The notes: generated by a model not told the origin, from the letters alone. A DNA stretch of 64,000 nucleotides from Saururus chinensis (GCA_035235625.1 CP141142.1:34668995-34732994); one strand, 5' to 3'. Numbered from the stretch's first letter, positions 1 through 10,050 are shown. Translations and numbers: made by a program.

Positions 1-48
<48 letters not shown>
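1..48. repeat. (AT)n microsatellite
   Basis: Uninterrupted AT dinucleotide run at the window edge, directly followed by a plastid-derived trnT copy. It may continue to the left of the window. Confidence 0.97.
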
Positions 49-50
<2 letters not shown>

Positions 51-60
51 AAGACAATTG

Positions 61-132
61 ACCCTCTTAACTCGGTGGTAGAGTAACGCCATGGTAAGGC
101 GTAAATCATCAGTTCAAATCCGATAAAGGGCA
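61..132 (+). pseudogene. trnT-GGU: plastid-derived trnT-GGU copy 1
   Basis: The 72-nt segment closely matches the plastid threonine tRNA: D-arm with GGTGGTAGAGTAACGCC, anticodon stem-loop GCCATGGTAAGGC carrying GGT, T-arm GTTCAAATCC, and 3' end ATAAAGGGC. A few differences affect the acceptor stem (ACCCTCTT instead of the usual GCCCTTTT). A second copy lies at 2677-2748 with the same flanks (TTGAAGACAA upstream, CATCATACATACATA downstream). In a nuclear context this is best read as transferred plastid DNA and probably non-functional. Recognition is from memory of plastid tRNAs. Confidence 0.85.
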
Positions 133-210
133 CCATCATACATACATAAATGGACTCTCCAACGCATAAATGGTTGTGGGTCAATGCCCAACTATAAATT
201 GGTTGAGCCC

Positions 211-271
211 TTTACCTATGCATATGTCATTGCTTCTGCCGGTCAATATTTTCTTGAGTTCTATTAGTGGG
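211..271. repeat. left arm of 61-bp inverted repeat
   Basis: The reverse complement of this segment reappears at 808-868 with only a few mismatches; both contain the core ACTAATAGAACTCAAGAAAA when read in the same sense. The arms enclose the trnC-like and accD fragments. Confidence 0.85.
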
Positions 272-300
272 TTAAAAGATTTTGTATCTTTTGTTGATCA

Positions 301-371
301 GGCAACACCTGGATTTGAACTGGGGAAAAAGGAATTGTAATCCCCCGCCTTATCACTCGGCCATGCCACTG
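301..371 (-). pseudogene. trnC-GCA: plastid-derived trnC-like fragment
   Basis: Read on the minus strand this has GGCATGGCCGAGTGATAAGG, a G-rich anticodon stem, CCTTTTTCCCC and GTTCAAATCCAGGTGTTGCC, a tRNA shape that matches plastid trnC-GCA. The anticodon region reads ATTACAATT where ACTGCAAAT is expected, so the anticodon is mutated and the 5' acceptor strand is altered. Assignment to trnC is from memory. A decayed plastid tRNA is the safe statement. Confidence 0.7.
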
Positions 372-409
372 AAATGATACAAACAAAATCAATATAGATG
401 GAAATATTC

Positions 410-413
410 TTTT

Positions 414-444
<31 letters not shown>

Positions 445-446
445 GG
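410..446. repeat. T14-G23 homopolymer
   Basis: Fourteen T followed by 23 G abut the accD fragment. Runs like this are prone to sequencing and assembly length error. Confidence 0.95.
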
Positions 447-795
447 CTATTCAAATAACTAGAAAAAGAACTTTTTAGTTCACTCAAAAAAGAACTATCA
501 TTGTGAATTTCAAAAATCTGATTTTCAATATCAAAATATACTGAATAAGTGTCACCATTACTATCCCTAACTAAAAAAGTGTCATAAGGGGAGGTGGGGT
601 GGGGGGTGGGGGGGTCACGCTTTGATCTACTATTCAGATAACTAGAAAAAGAACTTTCTAGTTCACTCAGACGAGAACTATCATTGTCAATCTCAAAAAT
701 ATGACTTTCAATATCAAAATATATTGAATAAGTGTCACCATTACTATCCCTAACTAAAAAAGTGTCATCAGAAATCAAGCTCCAAATGTCCATGA
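447..795 (-). pseudogene. accD: plastid accD fragment, internally duplicated
   Basis: Minus-strand translation contains two successive copies of a block with [25 protein letters not shown] and [15 protein letters not shown] recognise this as the N-terminal, non-catalytic part of the plastid acetyl-CoA carboxylase beta subunit (AccD). One copy is at about 640-775, the other at about 450-590, joined by a C/P-rich linker from a G-run. The carboxyltransferase domain is absent, so no enzyme can be made. In plastids AccD is part of the heteromeric acetyl-CoA carboxylase. The tandem copy could have arisen after transfer or already existed in an accD repeat region. Confidence 0.85.
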
Positions 796-807
796 CGTTG
801 AATATAC

Positions 808-868
808 CCCACTAATAGAACTCAAGAAAATCTTGACCGGCAGAAGCATAGGCATATGCATAGGTAAA
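808..868. repeat. right arm of 61-bp inverted repeat
   Basis: Inverted partner of 211-271. It lies immediately beyond the N-terminal end of the accD block. Together the arms bound about 540 bp of plastid-derived sequence. Confidence 0.85.
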
Positions 869-1139
869 TGGTTGTCCATACTTAATTTCTAGAATCTAGG
901 GGTTCCATAAAAGACTTCAATTTTTTTTATTTTACTTATGAAAGGCAACAAACCAAACAATGGATCTTATTTTTCCTACATGTTCCATTAATCATTGCCA
1001 AAGAGGATAAATTAGCTACATTAAGATTACCATCTCGGGAGGTCCGTTTGATATCCAAAAACTGCTCAGCAACAGTCAAACAAGTGGGTAATGTTGGGGT
1101 GAACCAGAAAAGTTTGGGTAGAGCTGGATCTAAGTGTTG

Positions 1140-1345
1140 GCTAGGTAACCCGGACGCTCAAGAAATCCATTGGATAAGCTGATTCACATCTCTTACAACC
1201 TACACCATCCTCTGTTCTTGGAGCCAAAGCTATTTGTTTAGCTTCACATCCTCCCAAGGTATCATTTCCAATACATGCATAGGGCAGGGTCATACACATT
1301 GAGTACATCCGTTATAATCAATCGCCCTCTAGATGTGCTCATGAG
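1140..1345 (-). pseudogene. psaC: plastid psaC pseudogene
   Basis: PsaC is the photosystem I subunit that carries the two 4Fe-4S clusters FA and FB. The minus strand encodes peptides diagnostic of it, broken by substitutions and a stop: GCTQCV, then [23 protein letters not shown] and DFLSVRV. Several cluster Cys codons are still visible, but others are lost (for example ACPTD reads SAYPMD or PCPMH). The N-terminal coding start and the last ~15 codons are replaced by unrelated sequence. This is a decayed plastid insertion rather than a nuclear gene. Confidence 0.88.
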
Positions 1346-1384
1346 AAACGACCAAGATACTTTGATTTCCTACGTTTTAGGAAA

Positions 1385-1452
1385 CATAAACAGGATTTGA
1401 ACATGTGACCTCAAGGTTATGAGCCTTGCGAGCTACCAAACTACTCTACCCA
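1385..1452 (-). pseudogene. trnfM-CAU: plastid-derived trnfM-CAU
   Basis: The minus strand reads GTAGAGTAGTTTGGTAGCTC, CAAGGCTCATAACCTTG (CAT anticodon in an intact stem) and GTTCAAATCCTG, matching plastid initiator tRNA. The acceptor stem is degraded at both ends. Confidence 0.85.
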
Positions 1453-1933
1453 ACACAAAAGAACTGGGAACTAATAGACAAACAAGGATTGGATCTGCTA
1501 GCTCTACCATATTCTATAGAGACAATTATGAATTCTATGGAGTTTCTATTACTTGATTGAAGAACCCAAAGTTCAGTCATTTCAACTACATCGAATGACC
1601 TTTTGAATTGGTCAAGACTCTCCAGTTTATGGCCACTTCTATATACTTGTTGCTTCATTGAATTTGCTTCATTAATAGGTTGTTTAAGAAATTTAGTGTG
1701 ATTCTCATTTTCATTTTAATCAGAAGTACTCTATCCTCGGGAGTGCTTAATTAGTAGAAAAATGTTGTATTATTGTTATTGTTTTCTTAATTTAGGTATA
1801 GGTATGGGTTCTTATCTTACCATAAGCTTTTCTATTTTGAGAATGGAAGACATAAATATAGCAAATTTGAAATCAATGACGATGAAAAGAAAGAGGATAA
1901 ATGGTTAGGGAGTAAAATAGGGCCTTTTTTATT
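1453..1933. other. unassigned, probably plastid-derived spacer
   Basis: Lies between two plastid tRNA pieces. A 70-codon minus-strand ORF (1446-1658) is present, but I do not recognise it as any plastid protein. AT-rich, no other feature seen. Confidence 0.4.
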
Positions 1934-2165
1934 GGGGATAGAGGGACTTGAACCCTCATGATTTCTAAAGTCAACAAATTTTCCTCTTACTATAAATTTC
2001 ATTGCTATCAATATTGATATGTAGAATAGGACTCTATCTTTATTCTTGTCCGATTAATCAGTTCTTCAAAAGATCCATCATACTCCGGAGTGAATGCTTT
2101 GATCACTGAATGTTCGATTCTTCCTTTTGGAATCTATTTAGAACAATTTTAGAATTATTCTGGAA
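1934..2165 (-). pseudogene. trnL-UAA: plastid trnL-UAA 3' exon plus group I intron part
   Basis: Positions 1934-1953 are identical to the widely used plastid trnL barcoding primer site GGGGATAGAGGGACTTGAAC at the 3' exon of trnL-UAA. The sequence then follows the exon to about 1983 and continues into the intron (TAGAATAGGACTCTATCTTT and GATTAATCAGTTCTTCAAAA are typical intron stretches). The 5' exon is missing. Plastid origin is strongly supported; function is not expected. Confidence 0.9.
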
Positions 2166-2239
2166 AAAAATAAGAATTTGATTACTTTTTGTTACTATAG
2201 AACTTCCTAAATAAATCCAATTTCTTGTTCCTGAATAAG

Positions 2240-2381
<142 letters not shown>

Positions 2382-2384
2382 CAT

Positions 2385-2574
2385 GTTTATATGAGCCCGG
2401 GCTTATATACGCCTACATGAACCCGGGCTCTATGGGCCGTCAGATTTACCTCCAGCGGCCTATAATACTCATGGGTTTAAATGCCTATGAGTATTATGGG
2501 TTGTCGGATTTATATCCGGCGGTCCATAGAGCCCAGACTCACGTAGGCGTATATGAGCCCAAGCTCATATAAAC
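2385..2574. mobile_element. 190-bp fold-back (MITE-like) element
   Basis: The whole segment is an imperfect palindrome. The left arm starts GTTTATATGAGC and contains GCTTATATACGCCTAC. The right arm ends GCTCATATAAAC and contains GTAGGCGTATATGAGC. The arms pair over about 85 bp each around a short loop near 2478-2490 (flanked by AATACTCAT and ATGAGTATT). No coding capacity. It sits between a CA and an AT microsatellite, so target duplications cannot be judged. Confidence 0.85.
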
Positions 2575-2579
2575 TTTTT

Positions 2580-2581
<2 letters not shown>

Positions 2582-2610
<29 letters not shown>
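2582..2610. repeat. (AT)n microsatellite
   Basis: AT dinucleotide run immediately right of the fold-back element. Confidence 0.95.
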
Positions 2611-2615
<5 letters not shown>

Positions 2616-2676
2616 CATAGGTACATGTAATAGACTAATAACAACCAGCAGTTTCTTCATGAATTGAAGACAATGG

Positions 2677-2748
2677 ACCCTCTTAACTCGGCGGTAGCGT
2701 AACACCGTGGTAAGGCGTAAATCATTGGTTCAAATCCAATAAAGGGCA
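2677..2748 (+). pseudogene. trnT-GGU: plastid-derived trnT-GGU copy 2
   Basis: Second copy of the 61-132 sequence including its flanks. It differs at several sites (GCGGTAGCGTAACACCGTGG), which damages the D-arm and anticodon stem but leaves GGT. The two copies bracket the plastid mosaic. Confidence 0.85.
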
Positions 2749-4463
2749 CCATCATACATACATATTGAGTATAAATTAATTTATAATCTTGAAAAGGTAG
2801 CTAATGGAGTTGGGGTTCAAAATCAAGGCCTTTGCTTGAGAAAGCATATCTTGACCATCCCATCTACAACTTGTGTTAGTTGACATACATGTTCTTCATT
2901 AAAAATAACAAATATTTAAAATGCAAATATTGTTTCATGCTCAATATGCCAAACATTGTTAGATGTACTCATTTCTTACTCGATTATGAACATATCTTTA
3001 AATGTGTATGTACATAAAAAATATATATTTTGTGCTTATTAACGAGTGTAGTTGTTTTGGATTTCAAATTGCTGCTTTTAAAAATTATGATTTGAACTTA
3101 TACTAGTCTTGCATTGAGAACTTAGATTTTAAGAATGCATATTATGATTTAGGATTTCCAAACCATGCTTTCAAAATGCATGACCTTAGAGGCATGAAGG
3201 AGGACAAGGGTAGAGGGTTGGAGGGAGTCTAGGGGGCCCGGTGGCCCGATGGACTCTGGTAGCAGTTCGCTACACTCCAGTGATGGTCAAGTAGTTTAGT
3301 GGACTTGGGCGGCAGTGACTTGGGTGATGGTTCAATGGACTCCGGTGTTGGCAAGGTCTAGCAAGCTATGGCGGTGGTTTGGCAAACTCACTTGCATGTA
3401 GTCCATTGCACTTTGGCTGGGTTCGACAAACTCCAAGTACAAGGTTAATTTTGTTGGGGATGCTAGGAGCTCCGGGAAGGGAGGAGTTTTCCGGTGGCAA
3501 TCTACTAGACTTCAACAGCAAGTTGGTAGGAGAATGGCAGGATGGCAAGGGAGGAGGCTATCAGAGGAGGAAGGAGATGATAAGAGATAGGAGGGTGAGT
3601 GAGATGAGAGGAGCCTGTGCATTTCAAGTTCTAAGGGGAGAGGCCACAATTGGAAATGTATGGGTTGAGCCCTTTAATTTTAGTTGTAAGTTTGAATTTT
3701 GAAGTTGGCCATTTTAAAATTGGTGGCAGATTGACTAATGTTATAACCTAAAATGCACATTCCAAATCTCAAATGACTAATTCCGCTTTTTAAAATCTAC
3801 AGATTGTATTTCAAATTCCCAAACACTAACCCAAAAGGAAAATATTGTTATATTCATACCCTTAGCACTGCTAAACATAACCTAAATTTTGTCTCCAAAA
3901 TTATGACAAGAGCGGTTAAGTAATATTTAATGGCCATTTTGGACATTGTGAGGGTATGGATAGACATAAAAAAAATGTAGACCATCTCACGCGTCACAGC
4001 TAACTTAGAAAGAGCAAAGAGTCTAGAAGTAGATACAGAAGAAGAAGATGGCAATCTAGAAGCAAATAGACCGAGGTCATCCATTTTTAAATGCTGACAA
4101 AGAAAGGTAGGTGGATTGGACATCCAGCGGAAGGAACCCTGATTGAATGCTAAGTTAGCGAGGCTTTCAGCAGCTTACTTCCTTCCTTGAGTTTGCTATG
4201 ATACTGAACTTCTGTTTGACAAGCTTCAATGGACTTCTTCAATAGCTAATTTGATCACTAGCCTAGTGTTCAGATTCCATGCTACATGAGTTAATTATAT
4301 GTAATTGGCTACAGCAAACAAAAGAAAAACTAATTGCAGAAATTCCTGCTGCCATCTAAATTTTGTTTTCTAACAGAGAAAATGATAACCATGAACTCAC
4401 TTTCCACTTCTACTTACCCCACTTAGATATTGCAGGGAGTTGCAATCACAATTTTTCAATTAA
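2749..4463. other. no recognisable gene
   Basis: A G-rich stretch (3230-3720) has an open frame on the plus strand (3379-3702) with low-complexity content and no family I recognise. The rest is AT-rich and I see no feature. Confidence 0.5.
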
Positions 4464-4632
4464 GCACGGTGAAGGTACACCAGCAAAGCCGCCCGTGAAC
4501 TTTTCTCGGCCGTCAATTATGTGAAATCATGCACACAATAGCGTATGCGCTTGACGCACAAATCATGTTTTTGGTGAAATACTTACACTAGCGTAATGGA
4601 CGGCTTAGAAAAGCTTCACTAGTTGATCACAT
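4464..4632. mobile_element. putative fold-back MITE, copy A
   Basis: The left part GTGAACTTTTCTCGGCCGTC pairs with the right part GACGGCTTAGAAAAGCTTCA when reversed, and the right end is CACTAGTTGATCACATC. A related element at 6244-6466 shares the TGATCAGCTAG and GTGAAGCTT terminal motifs. Family unknown. Confidence 0.45.
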
Positions 4633-4644
4633 CTTAATATTATA

Positions 4645-4849
4645 CTCTCTTCGTCCTTAAATTAATAGTTCTATTTGGCAAAAAACTTATTCCCTATTAA
4701 TAATTTATTTTATTAAATTTAAATAATTAAATACTTAAAAAAGAATGCCATAAGCTTATTTTTCCTTCTCTTTTATATATATATATATAGATTTTATTAT
4801 TTAATAAAAATTATTATTTTTTCAAATGTTAATATAAGGAGGGAGGGAG
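4645..4849. mobile_element. Stowaway-type MITE
   Basis: The 205-bp element begins CTCTCTTCGTCCTTA and ends GGAGGGAGGGAG, the terminal inverted repeat typical of Stowaway (Tc1/mariner-derived) elements, whose consensus is CTCCCTCCGTCC. It is flanked on both sides by the expected TA duplication (4643-4644 and 4850-4851). No coding capacity. Confidence 0.85.
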
Positions 4850-4851
4850 TA

Positions 4852-6243
4852 TTATCTAGATGGTAAAAACCTGATATACATATGGCAAAAACAGAAGATT
4901 CTGTCACCACTGTTTGAAAGCAACATTGTCCCGGGCATGGTTATTGGCTATAAATCTGGTGGTCACGAGTACCAGCACAGCTTTGTACATAGCCCCACTG
5001 TCCTTCAACTTCCAACTTTGATCTCCGTCGTCTTCCCCATTGTGATAACACAGGAAAAAACAAACGAGTGCAGATGTCATGGTTGTGTGGAGCTTTCCTT
5101 TAGGTGGAATTTTGGATAGAAGATGAAGAACTGGTACCTGCCCCATCTCTCCTGCAGGGTGCAGAGTTGGTGGATCACAAGGGCGGGCTGTGCAGGATGG
5201 AGAAGCAGGGCACGTGCATTGCCTTCTGATACTTTACATCATCGTCTCTCTCACTCTCCTTTCTCATATTTTTATGGTACTCAGACCCTCAATCATTCGT
5301 TCTACTTTCACTCTACTGTTCTGCTTCCGTCCCTGCTTCTGTCACTCAAGAGACCGCGCAATCTCTCTCTCTCTCTCTGTCTCTCTAGCATAATATGACA
5401 CAACTCTGAAGGTTGGATGGTTATTCATGTGCCATTCTTCTCCATCATGCACATGGCCTGACCAAATTCTAACCAGAAAGGTTGCCCTGAACTACGTTCA
5501 CGAGCAGGTGGTCTCATGAGTCAATCAGCATTTTCAGAAAGAAGTTCATCCCCTCTTTAAGGTAAGTACATGCTAGATCTCTGACATTTGGACTTAGTAT
5601 AACACATGCTCAGTAAAATAATTTACAAATTTGCTTACAAACCATAGCATGATTCACAAGCTCAATGCTTGAAAATGGTTTATATACATCATCTGCCATC
5701 ATTTTTTTGTGCCTATTTTTGAAGTTATTAAAACGGTTTCAACTATAGTTACTTAGCAAAGCTTGTGAATCTCTTACTTCCCTATCATTTCCGTAAATGC
5801 AAGAAAAGGACATCGTTTTTGTTTTGATTTTTTGATTGATAAGCAGGACAGCATATAGCTGTAAAGGTATTCAGCATTTAAGCTTTGATTGCGAGATCTG
5901 AGTTTGCCCCGGTTCTCACTTCTCACGGCCACAGACCATCCATTAAAATTTGTATGCTCATGATACATGACCACATGAGATCATTTTATAAAGAAAAATA
6001 TATTTTGTTGAGTTCGTAGATAAATAAAATGCAGCAAAAATCCTTGGTACTTGTTATTTGGTACCTATATTGCACTGTATATCATCGGCCCATCTTAATT
6101 CAGCCTTAAATGTTCGCACAAGGTGTTGGTTTATTAGCCTACTTTCTTGATAAAATTTCCCAAGAACGGCTTCATCTTCCATCCAACCCGTGTCAGGATC
6201 ACTAGTACAATTTATCTTGCAGTTGGAACCATTAACGTCCAGT
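4852..6243. other. no confident gene
   Basis: Short open frames around 4904-5400 are low complexity (CT-rich at 5230-5390) and match nothing I know. A possible donor site follows 5551-5561 (CTTTAAGGTAAGT), but no exon chain can be built. Confidence 0.45.
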
Positions 6244-6466
6244 CGTGATCAGCTAGTTGCTTTACCAAGTGTACCTGCTGGTGAAACTTTGCCGGCCATT
6301 AATTAGTGAAAATTGAAAGTGCATATGTAATGACACGGACTTTACACATAATTTATGGTTTTGCCTTAAAGTTTGTGTGCTAATATGTACGCCATCAATT
6401 TCTCATTATCAACGTCCGCAAAACTTCACTAGTGAATATGCCCATGAAGCTTCACCAGCTGATCAT
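6244..6466. mobile_element. putative fold-back MITE, copy B
   Basis: The left end GTGATCAGCTAGTTGCTT and inner CTGGTGAAACTTTGCCGGCC mirror the right end (AGCTTCACCAGCTGATCA) and inner CGTCCGCAAAACTTCACTAG. It resembles the element at 4464-4632 in the terminal motifs and in inner TTAGTGAAA/TTTACAC words. Non-coding. Confidence 0.45.
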
Positions 6467-7015
6467 GAGTCATTAAGGCCAATGGGCTTAATTGCTACTT
6501 GTGACAATAATTAAAGCAAATCACGAAGCTTGGCGGGGTCATTTTTAATTACCGCATTTCTACTATGGCCATAGTCAAACTGCAGCTTTGGTTAAATGTA
6601 GTAAAGCACATGTTTCACGCCGGGTAGTCCTTTAAGACAGACATTGAACAATTCGGTTAGTACAGAGGGCCTTAGCCCAACTGTATCACAGCTTATGGGG
6701 ATCTTTAAATGAGCCCAACAGGAGTGGCAGTATATTGAGCTGTTCAGCGTTTGGCCAACTTCAAACGGTTAACTCGTGCTCGGTCATCTTCGAGCCTAGT
6801 GGAGACAGCTCAAACCGAGCATCAAGCCAATCTGAAGAGTTTTGTGAACCTGTTGAAATTTTCTCATATGGGACATGGATGTTTATAAAGCTTTCAATGT
6901 ACATTTGCTACCGGTTAATTCATGCTGCAATCAAGCAGTTGTTATATGTGTGAATATTCAGATACATGCAAACTAAGGACTGAATTCAAAGAAAGAGGTT
7001 ACAGAATTTAAAATC
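6467..7015. other. no recognisable feature
   Basis: Includes a 72-codon plus-strand frame (6735-6953) without family resemblance. Confidence 0.4.
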
Positions 7016-7019
7016 GATG

Positions 7020-7513
7020 GAATAAATCAAGTTGACATAATCTTATCAAATCCCTTAAATTCAATGGCCGCTCTCTCAGAAGAACAAAATTGTGGATGAG
7101 TCAATCCAGTGACAAAAACAGCAATATGTTCAAACTGAAGATATAATTGGCCCTTTGCAACTTTTCCCTAAATAAGTGAACATCTATATATTTCTCTGTG
7201 TTGCTGCGATTATGGAGCAGCTGAATGGAACCTACAGATGGTGCACTTTGTTGTCTCACAAGCGAATAAGTGACCCTTTGAGAGGATATACGAGGAAGTG
7301 AAACAAGTGGATGACCCACAAGAACTTAGACGCAATAGTAGTAAGATCTGGATATTCGACCTTGAACTGGAACGGGAGGCTGATTTTCTTAGAACCCCAA
7401 GAGGGAAGATTGGGTCCTATATAAATAGCATAGCCTGAAATAGATAGGCAGTTGTCATGATTACATGCCCAACTAGAGTTTGAATAAGCACGAAAAGAGG
7501 CGCGATTTACCAA
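7020..7513 (-). pseudogene. Copia-type RNase H remnant
   Basis: Minus-strand frames give RAYSNSSWACN, then ISGYAIYIGPNLPSWGSKK, then a decayed EAEY equivalent (KVEYPDL) and FLWVIHLF. This is the order seen in the RNase H domain at the C-terminus of Ty1/Copia polyproteins (YSDADWAG, STSGY, WSSKKQ, EAEYRA). A shifted frame continues with a decayed KHIEVDYHFVREK-like segment (EKYIDVHLFREK). Frameshifts and missing catalytic residues make it inactive. No LTR was found beside it. Confidence 0.75.
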
Positions 7514-8030
7514 ACTTTAAGTCATTCTAAGTATTCTTCTTCTTTTGCTTATTCCCATTTCTCAGCTTTGGAGAACTTTTTAACTTTTTTGCCCTCACTC
7601 CCTAATGGATTCATCTGTTGAACGCCCTATTTTAAATTGGAAATAGTGTGACAGATGTTAAACAAATACATTACCTTCAATAAAGTCATAAATCCCACCA
7701 CTTTACTGCCTCCCCACCCACTGAGTGTTCTTCCTTCATCCATCGCCTCTTATTGTACTCCAGCCACCAAGCATTGCCTTTCCTTGTCTATCGGTGATCC
7801 TACATCCTCTTCTTAGGCTTCAGCAACCCGTTCTAAGTATTATTCTTCCTTTGCTTATTCCCCTTTTTCTAATTCAAATGGAATGACGGAAGAATTAACA
7901 TCGTCGGCTGGGAAAATGGCAAGTACACCTTCTTGGGCAGGTAGGTTTTGGGAAAAACTTTTGTTATGGTCCCCACGTTTAAAAGTTTGGACAAATGAGT
8001 TTTAGAATTTTGAACTTTTTTCAAATCATT
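7514..8030. other. no recognisable feature
   Basis: Pyrimidine-rich to AT-rich sequence with no frame of interest. Confidence 0.4.
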
Positions 8031-8545
8031 TGAAAAGTAGGGTTAAAAGGTTTTGATACATTGGATGAACTTGATTCTTTTTAAAAAATTGATCTGCAAT
8101 ATTTAGCTTGAGATAGAACCTCACTAGATATCTAAATGTTTGAAAAATGTTGTTAAAATGGCTTGCTAATTCTGGTAAAATGTTATTTTTTCACAAAACT
8201 AATCATAAGATTTAATTCTAAATATATACATTTTGATCTTCTGTCAAAATGGCCCACGAAACAACGCTAAGAAACATTTTAACATGTGCCTAAACCCTTG
8301 ACAACGACATTATGTAGTTGTCACAATTGTATAAAAAAGTCTTACCATAGTTGTTAAAACCGTTTGACATATGGGCCAAAAAAATTCTATAAGTATATGT
8401 CAACATGTTACAAAATAGTAGTAAAAATGGTTTGACACTCGAATGTTAAAACATTTTGATAACATATTTGTTAAAATATTTTGGCAAATGTGTTAAAATA
8501 TTTTGATAATTTTGTCAAAATATTTTTAAAGTGCATATTCAAACA
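8030..8545. repeat. cluster of degenerate TTAAAATGTTTTGACA-like repeats
   Basis: A motif near GTTAAAACATTTTGACA, itself partly palindromic, recurs roughly ten times in both orientations. Clear cases are at 8340-8370, 8420-8440 and 8445-8530. The same motif clusters at 9865-10050 on the other side of the ORF block. The arrangement resembles subterminal repeats of a DNA transposon, but this is inference. Confidence 0.6.
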
Positions 8546-8586
8546 TATTTAAGTGGATCTTGTATAGAGCTGAATAAGAGAAAATT

Positions 8587-9862
8587 ATGTACAGGAGAAG
8601 ACCAAATATGATAGTGGTGTCATGTGTTCCACAAAGGTTGGACAACACAAGGCTGATAATAACTAGTAAGAGACTTATAGCCATGAAGATGGAGGCTATG
8701 CTATTCTACAAATTTTATGCGATGACGGGGTTAATGTGCTATAGGCGGTTGTTGGAGCACTTCAGCTGGTATGAAGAGGCCAACTCTTTTAAGGTTAAGG
8801 GGAAGTTGTTTCCCTTTACAACAAAAGGTGTTGCAGTGATCACAAACCTACAATTGGCGGGAAAATCGGTGTGTATCTCAAAAGGGAAACACATTGCAAA
8901 AAGTTCACTATTTGAGAGATATTTCTCCAGGAGGAATGAGAATCCAAGATATAGAGGTGGCAAAGGGTCGGGCTGGCATGCCGTTCACAATAGAGCCCAA
9001 TCCCATATGTAGACTAAGCCTTGATTTTAGGCACATTCAATCTAGGCCCATGCCCGAACAAGGCCTGGTCAGGGCCGTACCTCGGCCCATCCCATTGGGC
9101 CCTAAACATGATTATAGGCCTTATAACCATGGCCCATAAGCCATGATTATGTATTTTCATTTTTTGTGCCTGCCAGCCCAGCCCTAGGCTTGGCACTTTA
9201 GGCCCTCATGCAGGCTTCCAACGGGCCTGGGCTAGGCAGGCCCAATGTGCACCCAAAGGTCATGGCCCTTTGACACCTCTAGCTGGAGATGAGGAGGGTG
9301 AAGGCACTATTAGAGAAACAAACAAAGGAAATGACATTGTTTGACTACTTAACCTCCATATGTTTTGCACAATATTATTTCCCCATAGCAACAATGCAGT
9401 GGAGGAGGGATTTGTGTTGCTATCTCAATGACCTCTCCCCTCTCAATGGTTACAATTGGGCAGAAAGCCGCATATGATTTCTTACGGGGCTCCATCGTAA
9501 TCTAACTTCTCACCCTCAATAAAAAGGATGGATGGAAATGGAACATCATGTGGCTCACTATTTCGGGCCGCAATTGTGCTCCAGGTAGTTACTTTTTTGT
9601 TTTGTACATAAATATTATTATTGTTAATTCTTTAGGTCTACTCCTATGTTTTGGAATTGTTTGTACTAGGTATGATTGTTCGAGCATGCATCCACTTTTG
9701 TACCAGTTGTCCCTCTACGTTGACAAGGTTATTGAAGTGGACAAAAGGGAGGTGGAGAGAGGAATGATTGGGGAAAAGGTGACTAACGGTAGTCAGAGAT
9801 GGTTCTTTCACAAAAATGTTCTTGATTCAGTGACTCCTCAGACAATAACGTCCTCTATTTAG
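8587..9862 (+). pseudogene. decayed transposon-type protein, interrupted by a MITE
   Basis: The reading frame from 8587 runs to the MITE at 8952. It resumes after 9281 (KALLEKQTKEMTLFDYL, then YNWAESRIYDFL) to a stop near 9495, and another frame follows at 9548-9862. The parts containing KLFPFTTKGVAVITNLQLAG and YNWAE...FL are reminiscent of plant transposon proteins of the DUF1985/ULP1-associated or aminotransferase-like (plant mobile domain) groups. I cannot confirm which. Without the 330-bp insertion the two halves would lie close together in a coding orientation. A cellular gene fragment is possible but less likely. Confidence 0.4.
8952..9281. mobile_element. hAT-like MITE inserted in the transposon ORF
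   Basis: 330 bp with terminal inverted repeats TAGAGGTGGCAAAGGG at the left and, reversed, TAGAGGTGTCAAAGGG at the right. These fit the YAGRGGTGTCAA terminus common to plant hAT elements. The interior is GC-rich with repeated GGCCC/GGGCC words. Clear 8-bp target duplications were not seen. Non-autonomous: it has no transposase. Confidence 0.7.
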
Positions 9863-9864
9863 GT

Positions 9865-10050
9865 TGTTCAAAATTTTCTTTTGTAAATGTTTCAAAATTG
9901 TGGTCAAAATGTTATTTCAACTATACCAAAATGTTTTGAAAAATATGTCAAAACGTTTTGACATATGTGTAAAAACATTTTTGCACACTTTTCAAAATAT
10001 GTCTAAACATTTTAACAAGTATGCAAAACATTTTGACACACTAATTTTGG
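9865..10050. repeat. second cluster of CAAAACATTTTGACA-like repeats
   Basis: At least seven imperfect copies of a motif such as GTCAAAACGTTTTGACATAT occur in 185 bp. This matches the cluster at 8030-8545. The two clusters flank the decayed ORF block. Confidence 0.6.

Noticed and set aside
5123..5398. Possible exon with CT-rich coding
   Set aside because: Low-complexity Ser/Leu text with no family match and no exon chain around it.
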